From a candidate division TA06 bacterium (GTDB lineage Bacteria; Hydrothermota; DG-26; E44-bin18; JADFOU01): a DNA stretch of 10,732 nucleotides. A program made the position numbers and the translations under genes. Shown here one piece after another: positions 1-5,604 of the stretch (positions within the stretch are counted from its first letter, which is position 1; every line of letters begins with the position of its first letter). The stretch spans positions 1 through 10,732 of the forward strand of contig JADFOU010000044.1 of assembly GCA_022562655.1 (NCBI GenBank). Direction: 5' to 3'. The notes under the pieces are model-generated. The model was not told where the DNA came from. It worked only from the letters and a program-made list of their open reading frames with translations, and searched no databases.

Positions 1-594
1 GAGGTTCCATTTCTGATCTGTCCCTCCCAATTCTATATCTGCCTCCACTGCCACCGAGTCGTACGCCTGAAAGAGGGGGTAGAGGAACTCGTGGAGGGCG
101 ATGGGGGCGCCATTTTGAAGACGTTTTGTGAAATCATCCCGCTCCAGCATCTGTGCAACGGTGGACTTGGATGCGAGGCGAATGATATCAGCCGCCTTGA
201 GGGGATCGGACCACTCGCTGTTATACCGGATCTCCACACGATCTTTTCGAAGGATCTTGAAAACCTGATCCTTGTATCTTTCCATGTTTTTACGTATCTC
301 CTTCAAAGTCAACTGTGGACGGGTCTTGCTCATTCCGGAGGGATCCCCAATCCTTCCCGTAAAGTCACCCACAATGAGAATGGCTTTATGTCCCAGATCT
401 TGAAACTGCCGAAGTTTCCGCAGCACCACGGCGAACCCCAAATGGATGTCCGGTCCCGAGGCATCAATTCCCAATTTCACCCGAAGGGGCTTCTTCTCCT
501 TCCTGGCGAGTTCAAGTCTCTCCTCCAGTTCCTCCTCCGGGATGACCTCCGCCGTCCCTTCTTTGATTCTCTTAATTTCTTCTGCAATGGTCAT
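1..594 (-). CDS. tyrS: Tyrosyl-tRNA synthetase, N-terminal part (3' end beyond window)
   Basis: Class I aminoacyl-tRNA synthetase that activates tyrosine with ATP and charges tRNA-Tyr in the cytoplasm. The first 198 codons are visible; the frame is still open at base 1. They match the catalytic Rossmann domain of Thermus-like TyrRS: GIDASGPDIHLGF at about residues 42-54 (HIGH box), then GDFTGRIGDPSG, the SKTRPQLT region, YNSEW, TVAQMLERDDF, and the tyrosine pocket LYPLFQAYDS followed by ELGGTDQKWNL. The KMSKS loop and the tRNA-binding C-terminal domain lie outside. The ATG at 592-594 opens MTIAEEIKRI, as expected for the family. No Shine-Dalgarno precedes it; a 7-bp repeat array fills that position. 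A CAU tRNA gene lies 169 bp upstream on the same strand, so cotranscription is possible. Oddity: the second histidine of the HIGH box is Phe (H51-L-G-F54). Confidence 0.96.
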   Translation of the reverse strand, partial: MTIAEEIKRIKEGTAEVIPEEELEERLELARKEKKPLRVKLGIDASGPDIHLGFAVVLRKLRQFQDLGHKAILIVGDFTGRIGDPSGMSKTRPQLTLKEIRKNMERYKDQVFKILRKDRVEIRYNSEWSDPLKAADIIRLASKSTVAQMLERDDFTKRLQNGAPIALHEFLYPLFQAYDSVAVEADIELGGTDQKWNL

Positions 595-599
595 CGAAA

Positions 600-627
600 T
601 TGGTAATTTGTAATTGGTAACTGGTAA
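600..627. repeat. Degenerate 7-bp tandem array upstream of tyrS
   Basis: Four consecutive heptamers read TTGGTAA, TTTGTAA, TTGGTAA, CTGGTAA on the plus strand, followed by a partial TTG. The array begins 6 bp before the tyrS ATG and so occupies the ribosome-binding region. A weaker similar run (TTTAACC, ATTCACC, ATTTAACC) follows at 648-669. It encodes nothing recognisable. Confidence 0.75.
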
Positions 628-683
628 TTGTTTCAGAAATTTTACGGTTTAACCATTCACCATTTAACCGAATCGAAGCCTGT

Positions 684-699
684 CCTGGCGGCAGCCAGG
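684..699. repeat. GC-rich hairpin between tRNA and tyrS
   Basis: Perfect 6-bp inverted repeat CCTGGC / GCCAGG with loop GGCA, embedded in an otherwise AT-rich spacer. The flanking GCCTGTCC resembles GGCCTGTCCGCCGCC at about 1076-1090, so it may be a dispersed palindromic repeat. There is no U-tract on either side, so an intrinsic terminator is unlikely. Confidence 0.5.
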
Positions 700-763
700 G
701 ATCTCCGTTGCTCAGCTGCCAAACTCACCAGTAGGAGAATTACCATTTAACAGGTGTATGAAG

Positions 764-837
764 TGGCGGCGAAGGGACTCGAACCCCTGACCTTGTGATT
801 ATGATTCACCTGCTCTAACCAACTGAGCTACGCCGCC
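764..837 (-). tRNA. tRNA with CAU anticodon (elongator Met or Ile2)
   Basis: On the minus strand all cloverleaf parts are present: acceptor GGCGGCG pairing with CGCCGCC, D-arm GCTC/GAGC with loop AGTTGGTTA, anticodon loop ATCATAA (U33, anticodon CAU, A37), and T-arm AGGGG TTCGAGT CCCTT. The discriminator is A73. The gene is 74 nt long and CCA is not encoded (the next bases are CTT). The anticodon stem GGTGA/TCACA has a G27-A43 mismatch. The TTGG-type D-loop and TAGCTC start fit elongator Met. The anticodon arm (GGTGA..TCACAAGGTC) also resembles Ile2 tRNAs, whose C34 is modified to lysidine by TilS, so identity is unresolved. It lies upstream of tyrS in the same direction. Confidence 0.93.
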
Positions 838-927
838 ACGCTTGTTTTACAATGACTTACGATGTCTTACCTTTTGCAATCTTTGTGAATGTGCCATATT
901 TGTGCCAACTTGTGGTCTACATCCATA

Positions 928-956
928 TATATAGGCAACTTACACGACATCACCAA
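928..956 (-). promoter_or_regulatory. Candidate promoter for the tRNA (and tyrS)
   Basis: Minus-strand TTGGTG (951-956), a 17-bp spacer, then TATATA (928-933), about 90 bp upstream of the tRNA. Both hexamers are 4/6 matches to the sigma70 consensus. This is the best pair I found in the spacer, but it rests on consensus only. Confidence 0.3.
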
Positions 957-963
957 CTATTAA

Positions 964-991
964 CTAACCCCTCACAAAACTAAGGGGTTAG
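964..991. repeat. 9-bp inverted repeat in the tRNA-csp spacer
   Basis: CTAACCCCT (964-972) and AGGGGTTAG (983-991) pair perfectly around a 10-nt loop. There is no run of T on either side, so this is a weak terminator at best. It sits just upstream of the candidate tRNA promoter and could insulate it or bind a protein. The 838-1297 stretch has no credible gene; it holds this repeat, the promoter, the hairpin at 1054-1069 and the element at 1107-1210. Confidence 0.5.
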
Positions 992-1053
992 AGGAAATCC
1001 TTGAATTACCCGAACTTGCGGAAAATCCCCCGAAACTGATTAGGATTCATCCC

Positions 1054-1069
1054 GCCCCTCTATAGGGGC
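1054..1069. repeat. GC-rich hairpin
   Basis: GCCCCT (1054-1059) and AGGGGC (1064-1069) form a perfect 6-bp stem around CTAT. It is followed by GGCAGGCCTGTCCGCC, which resembles sequence next to the hairpin at 684-699. No U-tract is seen. Probably part of a dispersed palindromic repeat. Confidence 0.45.
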
Positions 1070-1106
1070 TGGCAGGCCTGTCCGCCGCCATGGTCAATAG
1101 ATTCCA

Positions 1107-1210
1107 GGGGCCAGACTAAGAAATAAGATTTATGACGTGGAACAGCCAAATGTTGGGTAGTCTTTCTCTCTTTGAAACACAAATTATCTTTTATTTCTTA
1201 GCCTGACCCC
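1107..1210. mobile_element. 104-bp MITE-like element with terminal inverted repeats
   Basis: The left end begins GGGGCCAGACTAAGAAATAA (1107 onward) and the right end finishes with the near-complement TTATTTCTTAGCCTGACCCC (to 1210). About 23-25 bp pair with only a few mismatches and a 2-bp gap. The interior (about 56 bp) has no coding capacity. From family knowledge, GGGGTCAGGC-type termini recall non-autonomous elements or hairpins mobilised by Y1 (REP-associated/IS200-like) transposases, but no transposase is present here. No clear target-site duplication is visible. Confidence 0.6.
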
Positions 1211-1273
1211 ATACCAAAATGAGGATTTAAAGAGCAGAATCGAGAATTTCAGGAAGTGAGCAGTCTCCCCCCG

Positions 1274-1286
1274 GCCCGATTCGGGC
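1274..1286 (-). terminator. Possible weak terminator hairpin after the cold-shock gene
   Basis: GCCCGA-T-TCGGGC is a perfect 6-bp stem 11 nt beyond the csp stop codon on the transcribed (minus) strand. It is followed by a G-rich run rather than U residues, so rho-independent termination would be inefficient. The core CCCGAWTCGGG also appears in the csp leader. Confidence 0.35.
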
Positions 1287-1297
1287 AAGCAGGAGAA

Positions 1298-1510
1298 TCA
1301 CTCTTCCGTCGCAGAAACGCTGATGCCTGTAGCTTTCGGACCCTTCGGTCCTTTCTCAACTTCAAATTCTACCTTATCCCCTTCATGCAAGGAATCGAAT
1401 TCTGCTTTCACCAGCTCATTCCGATGAAAGAATATCTCTCTGCCATCCTCAGCATTGATGAAACCAAAACCCCGGTCTCTGATCAAGGTCTTTATGGTTC
1501 CCTTAGTCAT
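1298..1510 (-). CDS. Cold-shock protein, CspA family
   Basis: A 70-residue protein that is a single OB-fold cold-shock domain, the usual family length. These proteins bind single-stranded RNA/DNA and act as RNA chaperones that melt secondary structure, often induced by cold or in stationary phase. RNP1 is RGFGFI (about residues 13-18) and RNP2 is EIFFHRN (about 25-31). The basic/aromatic surface and the acidic C-terminus ATEE are typical. The ATG at 1508-1510 is set by a strong AGGAGG (1515-1520) five bases upstream. A sigma70-like promoter lies about 70 bp upstream, giving a leader of about 60 nt with a hairpin. It appears monocistronic. Which Csp paralogue this is cannot be told. Confidence 0.96.
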   Translation of the reverse strand: MTKGTIKTLIRDRGFGFINAEDGREIFFHRNELVKAEFDSLHEGDKVEFEVEKGPKGPKATGISVSATEE

Positions 1511-1547
1511 TTAACCTCCTGGGTATTAAGTTGGTTATTGGTATTTA

Positions 1548-1567
1548 GTTACCCGAATCGGGTTAAC
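1548..1567 (-). promoter_or_regulatory. Hairpin in the csp 5' leader
   Basis: ACCCGA (1551-1556), A, TCGGGT (1558-1563) pair perfectly; GTT (1548-1550) and AAC (1565-1567) extend the stem across a one-base bulge. It lies between the predicted transcription start and the SD, about 30 nt before the SD. A role in cold-responsive translation is inference. The spacer next to it (1526-1553) also shows a 7-bp rhythm: TTAAGTT, GGTTATT, GGTATTT, AGTTACC. Confidence 0.5.
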
Positions 1568-1576
1568 TGCCGAACA

Positions 1577-1605
1577 ATTTAACCATTCCTTGAGGGTTTT
1601 GTCAA
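1577..1605 (-). promoter_or_regulatory. Sigma70-like promoter of the cold-shock gene
   Basis: Minus-strand TTGACA (1600-1605, perfect -35), a 17-bp spacer, then TTAAAT (1577-1582, 4/6 to the -10 consensus). The predicted start is near 1570, giving a leader of about 60 nt. Confidence 0.6.
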
Positions 1606-1744
1606 TGAAAAAGAAGGAAGAGGGGGTAACCCAAAAAAGTAAATCTTCAAAGTAATATATATGAGGTCAATGTATATTATTTGGTATTGAACTCAAGTCC
1701 TTCTTTCATAAAATATTATTATTTCATAAACCGTAAATAATCTC

Positions 1745-2602
1745 TCATAGATTCTTCTCAAAGAACTCCTCGATCCGCTTTTGGTATTCTCCTCCTAACT
1801 GCCCGTGAATCAGGTCTTCTTCAAACCAGAACTCTGCCCTGGGATTATCCTTTAAACCTTCCTGAATTAGAAGTGCATGCTTAAAAGAGACCACTTGATC
1901 GTTTTTCGAATGGACGACAAGGATGGGTATCTCAAGTCCCTTAACTCCCTCAGCCGGTGAGACATCCTTTGGATTGATCCCTAAGAAGATCCTTGACCAG
2001 ATTCCAGTCAAATAGGCAAGAGGGTACTTCAAAACAGGGAATCTGTATAGTTCCCTGGCCATGAGGTCGAGTCGGGCATAACTGGATTCAGAAATGATCG
2101 CTTTGATCTCCGGCGCCTCTTTCGAGGTCATTAAAGCCACAGCACCACCCATGGAGAAACCCCACACACCCACTTCTTCAATTCCTTGTGATTTGAGGTG
2201 GGTGATTGCAGCCAGGAGGTCTTCTTTCTCTTTTGCTCCGGCAGTCGAGATCTTCCCTCCACTCTCCCCTAAAGATCGAAAGTCGAATAGGAAAAGATTG
2301 AACTTGTGATTCAAAAAGGAAAGGGCGGGCAGAATATCTCCCTTGTCGGCTGGATAGCCATGTAAGAGGATGACCGTCTTTGCTTTTTCAGATTCGCTTG
2401 GGATAAACCAGCCCCTCAGTTTAATGCCGTCATTTGTCACGAATGAAACCTCTTCATACGCCAAACCTATATCCGCAGGAGTAATGTTCGAAGTAAACTT
2501 CTGAGGCCTTATGGATGTTAAAAACCCTACCAAACTGAGGAGGATGAAAAACAAAAATACAAACAACAAAACTAACTCTAAGAAATGTTTGATCGCAGCC
2601 AT
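1745..2602 (-). CDS. Membrane-anchored alpha/beta hydrolase
   Basis: A 285-residue serine hydrolase of the alpha/beta-hydrolase superfamily (YqkD/Hydrolase_4-like), probably an esterase or peptidase of unknown substrate. Residues about 10-28 form one hydrophobic signal-anchor helix (LVLLFVFLFFILLSLVGF), placing the enzyme on the outer face of the inner membrane. The catalytic parts are all visible: oxyanion-hole HGYP (81-84), nucleophile elbow GFSMGG with Ser150, acid Asp235 in HSKNDQVV, and His266 in DLIHG. The length is normal for a one-domain enzyme with a short lid. I chose the ATG at 2600-2602; a TTG directly before it would add one residue. There is no good SD. It is alone, with its own upstream repeat/operator block. 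Confidence 0.9.
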   Translation of the reverse strand: MAAIKHFLELVLLFVFLFFILLSLVGFLTSIRPQKFTSNITPADIGLAYEEVSFVTNDGIKLRGWFIPSESEKAKTVILLHGYPADKGDILPALSFLNHKFNLFLFDFRSLGESGGKISTAGAKEKEDLLAAITHLKSQGIEEVGVWGFSMGGAVALMTSKEAPEIKAIISESSYARLDLMARELYRFPVLKYPLAYLTGIWSRIFLGINPKDVSPAEGVKGLEIPILVVHSKNDQVVSFKHALLIQEGLKDNPRAEFWFEEDLIHGQLGGEYQKRIEEFFEKNL

Positions 2603-2654
2603 CAATAATTTCGAGTTTTCTTAGATTAAAATGTACTTTTTTAGAAACTGGGGA

Positions 2655-2683
2655 AAGTTAACTATTTCGTTACGCAAAGTCAA
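2655..2683 (-). promoter_or_regulatory. Candidate promoter of the hydrolase gene
   Basis: Minus-strand TTGACT (2678-2683, 5/6), a 17-bp spacer, then TAACTT (2655-2660), a poor -10. A weak -10 with a repeat block just upstream would suit an activator-dependent promoter, but this rests on consensus only. Confidence 0.3.
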
Positions 2684-2711
2684 GAACTGATCCCATGCCA
2701 CTGACATCTTA

Positions 2712-2774
2712 TGCGAAAATACGACAGGTCATATCAAAAAAACGACAACTTGTGCGAAAATACGACAGGTCGTA
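2712..2774. promoter_or_regulatory. Repeated operator-like block upstream of the hydrolase
   Basis: The 19-mer TGCGAAAATACGACAGGTC occurs exactly twice (2712-2730 and 2753-2771). A diverged third unit (AAAAAAACGACAACTTGT) lies between, giving a period of about 20-21 bp, or two helical turns. The right-hand copy extends into the palindrome TACGAC-AG-GTCGTA (2761-2774). The left copy has the same palindrome with one mismatch (2720-2733). The block lies 110-170 bp upstream of the hydrolase start and just after the stop of the dehydrogenase gene, both on the minus strand. Likely a set of protein-binding sites; the regulator is unknown. Confidence 0.6.
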
Positions 2775-2788
2775 GGGAAGTGTGCTTG

Positions 2789-3919
2789 CTAAAGCGTTAT
2801 TTCTTCTTTAATATAATTTATCTTTCGTTTCTTTAACGCTGCAATCATCTTCTTAAAGCATTCCGAATCTGCCCCTATAAATTCAGGAGGACAGATCCCT
2901 TTTTGCGTAAAATTCCCTTCCAATACCAAACGCGCAGCGGCACTACATGTGTATCCTGTTGTGCGAGCCATCGATGAAACTTTCATTTGTTCGTCGAATC
3001 GGTCAAAAAGACGGTAGACGTACTGTTTAGGGTTCCCTTGTTCCTTTCCACGGATGATAATCCGCATTACCGTAAATTCAGATTCGTCTTTATCAAGTTT
3101 CCAACTCTGGAACAATAATTTTGCTGTTACGTCAATGGGTCGAACTGCAGTACCACGGATATTGATTGGTTCTTTGTCAAAAAAGCCGCTCTCCCGCAAA
3201 ACTCGAATATATTCAATATGTCCTGGGTAGCGGAGTGTTTTCTCCTTCATATTGGGTATTTTCATAGTTTTCAACAGGGTTCGCAGTCCGTCAGTATTGA
3301 AGGATTCAAGGGGTCCGACCGGATCAATCTCCACGGATTCCACATCCGAGAGGGCTGGTTTCGTTACGACTCTTCCGTTCTCCATAATTCGTGCTGGACG
3401 GGTATATTCTTCAATCACATCAATGGGAGAAAAAGGGGCCTTATATTGAAAGGGACCACTTCGATCAACCGGAAGCCCACCCACCAAACACTCGTAATAT
3501 TCTACTTCCATCTTTTGATTGTAATAGCCCAAGATGAGATTACACATCCCGGGAGCCACTCCACAATCGACGACCGCAGTGACTTGTTTTTGTTTTGCAA
3601 GGGAATCTAATTCAAAGGGGTCTTCTGGTAAGAATGAAATGTCAACGATATTCTTACCGCTGTTAATAACGGTTTTCAACATCTCAAATCCCATGAAACC
3701 CGGTAAGGCACCTATAACCAGATCAGCATCTAGTATCACATCTCGAACTGCTTCCGAATTCGATAAATCCGATTCTACCGTATGAATAGGATGGTGTTCT
3801 TCCAGAGAATCCAATTGATCTGGATCAACATCGGCAACTGTAACGTGGTATTCGTGGCAAAGATCGACTGCAATGACACTTCCCATCATGCCAGCACCCA
3901 AAACAACTATCTTTTTCAT
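2789..3919 (-). CDS. Saccharopine dehydrogenase family protein (lysine 6-dehydrogenase-like)
   Basis: A 376-residue NAD(P)-dependent oxidoreductase. The N-terminus MKKIVVLGAGMMG (GxGxxG at 8-13) followed by VTVADVDPDQL is a Rossmann nucleotide site. The C-terminal saccharopine-dehydrogenase domain shows VDCGVAPGMCN, YECLVGGLP, IEEYTRPARIMENG, ESFNTDGLRTLL and KTLRYPGHIEYI, a series that fits L-lysine 6-dehydrogenase or saccharopine reductase better than carboxynorspermidine dehydrogenase. The reaction would be oxidative deamination of lysine or the interconversion of saccharopine with an aminoadipate semialdehyde in the cytoplasm. Exact substrate cannot be assigned. The ATG at 3917-3919 fits the family start; the SD is poor. 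A perfect TATAAT sits about 40 bp upstream, so it is probably its own transcription unit despite following the ATPase on the same strand. Confidence 0.88.
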   Translation of the reverse strand: MKKIVVLGAGMMGSVIAVDLCHEYHVTVADVDPDQLDSLEEHHPIHTVESDLSNSEAVRDVILDADLVIGALPGFMGFEMLKTVINSGKNIVDISFLPEDPFELDSLAKQKQVTAVVDCGVAPGMCNLILGYYNQKMEVEYYECLVGGLPVDRSGPFQYKAPFSPIDVIEEYTRPARIMENGRVVTKPALSDVESVEIDPVGPLESFNTDGLRTLLKTMKIPNMKEKTLRYPGHIEYIRVLRESGFFDKEPINIRGTAVRPIDVTAKLLFQSWKLDKDESEFTVMRIIIRGKEQGNPKQYVYRLFDRFDEQMKVSSMARTTGYTCSAAARLVLEGNFTQKGICPPEFIGADSECFKKMIAALKKRKINYIKEEITL

Positions 3920-3957
3920 TCGCTATTCTTGGACAATGGTAATAGGTCCAATCCTAA

Positions 3958-3986
3958 ATTATACATTCTACATTCAATTCTGATAA
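3958..3986 (-). promoter_or_regulatory. Sigma70-like promoter of the dehydrogenase gene
   Basis: Minus-strand TTATCA (3981-3986, 4/6), a 17-bp spacer, then a perfect TATAAT (3958-3963). The predicted start is near 3951, giving a leader of about 30 nt. A TTGACA lies 7 bp further upstream, but at a 24-bp spacing. Confidence 0.5.
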
Positions 3987-4028
3987 TTGTCAAAATTTCT
4001 TGACCGGCGCTGAATTTCATCAGCAAAT

Positions 4029-5192
4029 TCAAGCATATTTTATTGCAAGCCATCTCTTAAAGACCGGGTCGGCCAACCCGTATGTACCTCGTTCAATCTT
4101 CTCGATCACTCCCTTTTCTTCTAAATATTCCAGATACATGGAGATCTTGTTAGGCGTCTGTCCCATGGCTCTGGCAATTTGCGAAGGGGAGGATAGATCT
4201 TGAGAAGCCATTAGAGTGACGATCTTCCTCTCCTTGGGACCGAGCCTCTCAAATTCTTCCTTGAAGAGGATGCTCCCCTCTTCCTCGATGAACTGTTCGA
4301 TCGCCACATCGACACTCTGGGCGGTTAGTTCTTTTTCTTTAACCCCACTCAATTCTCTTCCCAAAAATTGGGCGTAAAACGGAATCCCGGAAGTAAATTC
4401 TACGATCTTTTCCAATGCCTCCTCACCAATGGGCTTTTTGAGATTATCCATTATTAAATCTTTAATGTCTTCCTTGTTCCAAGGACCGATTTCCCGAACG
4501 ATGAGTTGCCGATAAAAAGCAGAGGCAGAGGAGAGTGCAACGATTTCCATGGTCTTTCGAATGGAGCCTGAGATGGAGAGAATTGTTCCTCTCTGTCGTT
4601 CGTGAATGGTTCGGATCTTCCGGATTGCCCCTTCCCCGATGTGCGCCCCGTCCTTCAATTCAATGATGGAGGGGAATTCATCAAGAAAAAGGACACATCG
4701 GGTTTTGGTCTGGAGAGCGAGACTCTCCGGAAGTTCGAAGACCCTCTCCAAATCCTCAATCGCCCTTTTCTTTGCCCGGCGAGGGGACAGGAGGATCTCC
4801 ACCTCCTCTTTGATCTTGATCGCCACTTCTGCTTCAGTCAGGATTTCCTTGATCGTTTCTAAAGGGATCTTTAAGAAATTTTTCGCTTTGAGTTTCAAAG
4901 AGAGGCGATCTTTATATGCATCCAGAATGGCTACCGAGAGAAATTGAGTGAACTCTTCCAGAGTCCCTTCGACAAGATCCCATAAGGAGAAATATACGGG
5001 GACAATCTTCTCTTTATTACGGAGTTGACGACAAACCTCTAAGAAGATAGAAGTCTTTCCCATCCTTCGATTTCCCACCAAGGCAAAGCCCATCTCCACC
5101 CCAAAATCAGCCAAGGAGGTAACCATCTCCTCGATGATCTTCTCCCGATTCACCAGTGCTTTTCCTTGAACGGGCTTAAGTGTGAACCCCAT
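4029..5192 (-). CDS. Archaeal-type AAA/STAND-like ATPase with winged-helix C-terminus
   Basis: A 387-residue P-loop ATPase of the archaeal ATPase group (ATPase_2-like, MNS clade). The opening VNREKIIEEM is the family's leading element. Walker A is GNRRMGKT (40-47); Walker B is VLFLDEF with D171-E172; TILSISGS near 203-210 fits sensor 1. Residues about 250-280 carry the helical part (IPFYAQFLGREL). A winged helix-turn-helix occupies about 320-387 (PSQIARAMGQTPNKISMYLEYLEEKGVIEKI). Such proteins are common in archaea and scattered in bacteria, often as expanding or mobile families; their function is largely unknown. ATG at 5190-5192 with GGAG six bases upstream. The promoter is overlapped by a large palindrome, so its own winged helix could repress it (inference). 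No signal peptide or membrane segment. Confidence 0.88.
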   Translation of the reverse strand: MGFTLKPVQGKALVNREKIIEEMVTSLADFGVEMGFALVGNRRMGKTSIFLEVCRQLRNKEKIVPVYFSLWDLVEGTLEEFTQFLSVAILDAYKDRLSLKLKAKNFLKIPLETIKEILTEAEVAIKIKEEVEILLSPRRAKKRAIEDLERVFELPESLALQTKTRCVLFLDEFPSIIELKDGAHIGEGAIRKIRTIHERQRGTILSISGSIRKTMEIVALSSASAFYRQLIVREIGPWNKEDIKDLIMDNLKKPIGEEALEKIVEFTSGIPFYAQFLGRELSGVKEKELTAQSVDVAIEQFIEEEGSILFKEEFERLGPKERKIVTLMASQDLSSPSQIARAMGQTPNKISMYLEYLEEKGVIEKIERGTYGLADPVFKRWLAIKYA

Positions 5193-5201
5193 GAGATCTC
5201 C

Positions 5202-5238
5202 TTTACAATAAATTTATTGACAATAATTTTATTGTAAA
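5202..5238. promoter_or_regulatory. 37-bp double palindrome over the ATPase promoter and leader
   Basis: TTTACAATAAATTTATTG (5202-5219) and CAATAATTTTATTGTAAA (5221-5238) are inverted copies with one mismatch in 18 and a single central base. Each arm is itself palindromic: CAATAAATTTATTG is perfect over 14 bp, and CAATAATTTTATTG is perfect apart from its central pair. The result is two adjacent dyads 15 bp apart. They cover the -10 and the start point and end next to the SD, the classic position for a repressor. Confidence 0.75.
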
Positions 5239-5254
5239 AAAATGCATCTGTCAA
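5226..5254 (-). promoter_or_regulatory. Sigma70-like promoter of the ATPase gene
   Basis: Minus-strand TTGACA (5249-5254, perfect), a 17-bp spacer, then TAAAAT (5226-5231, 5/6). The predicted start is near 5219, about 27 nt before the ATG. The -10 and start lie inside the 37-bp palindrome. Confidence 0.65.
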
Positions 5255-5288
5255 GCCAATTCTCTCGAAATTTCTGAAAAATCTGTTT

Positions 5289-5414
5289 ACCACGGAAAAC
5301 ACGGAAGGTACAGAAGTCACGGAACTGCCTTAATTGTTCAAAATCCTTAGATTTTTTTACCTGTAACTCAATTATTCTTCCGTGTATTCCGTTTTTTTCC
5401 GTGTAATCTGTGGT
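5289..5414. repeat. Long imperfect inverted repeat made of 9-bp units
   Basis: The left arm (5289-5324) is a 9-bp array: CACGGAAAA, CACGGAAGG, TACAGAAGT, CACGGAACT. The right arm (5378-5414) is its imperfect complement (TTCCGTGTATTCCG...CTGTGGT), with a central spacer of about 53 nt. It could fold into a long stem. It looks like a non-coding dispersed repeat. Apart from this, the 5255-5604 stretch holds a candidate lptFG promoter and a weak heptamer array; I see no credible gene. Confidence 0.6.
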
Positions 5415-5443
5415 ATTCCTGTATTTTCGAAGCAGAAAAGCCC

Positions 5444-5472
5444 TTGTTTTTCCTTCTTTTGTGTAATATAAT
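5444..5472 (+). promoter_or_regulatory. Candidate promoter of lptFG
   Basis: TTGTTT (5444-5449, weak), a 17-bp spacer, then a perfect TATAAT (5467-5472). It would give a leader of about 125 nt before lptF. Based on consensus only. Confidence 0.35.
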
Positions 5473-5564
5473 GCAAATTTGGTAACTCTCCATATGGGGG
5501 GTTGGTTTTTAAGCATACGATCGTTTCGCTCAAATCGTTAAAAAGGTATACGGTTTACTTTAAC

Positions 5565-5595
5565 CATTTATTCATTCAACCATCCACCAATTACC
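5565..5595. repeat. Weak 7-bp-periodic run before lptF
   Basis: CATTTAT, TCATTCA, ACCATCC, ACCAATT, ACC follow at 7-bp steps, with A/C/T-only composition. The run ends 9 bp before the lptF ATG. More degenerate than the other heptamer arrays. Confidence 0.4.
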
Positions 5596-5604
5596 GCCTC
5601 TTCC

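Noticed and set aside
91..606. Plus-strand open frame of 171 codons
   Set aside because: It is antisense to tyrS, whose minus-strand translation matches TyrRS throughout; the plus-strand product has no recognisable features.
600..1250. CRISPR array or integrase attachment site at the tRNA
   Set aside because: The repeats are 7-bp units without unique spacers. No duplicated tRNA 3' end and no integrase are present.
1653..1679. TAATATA / TATATTA inverted repeat between csp and the hydrolase
   Set aside because: AT-only 7-bp arms with a 13-nt loop are expected by chance in such AT-rich spacer; no T-tract or promoter context.
5229..5516. Minus-strand open frame of 95 codons upstream of lptF
   Set aside because: It runs through the 9-bp repeat inverted structure and the ATPase promoter, has low-complexity composition, no SD and no family motifs.
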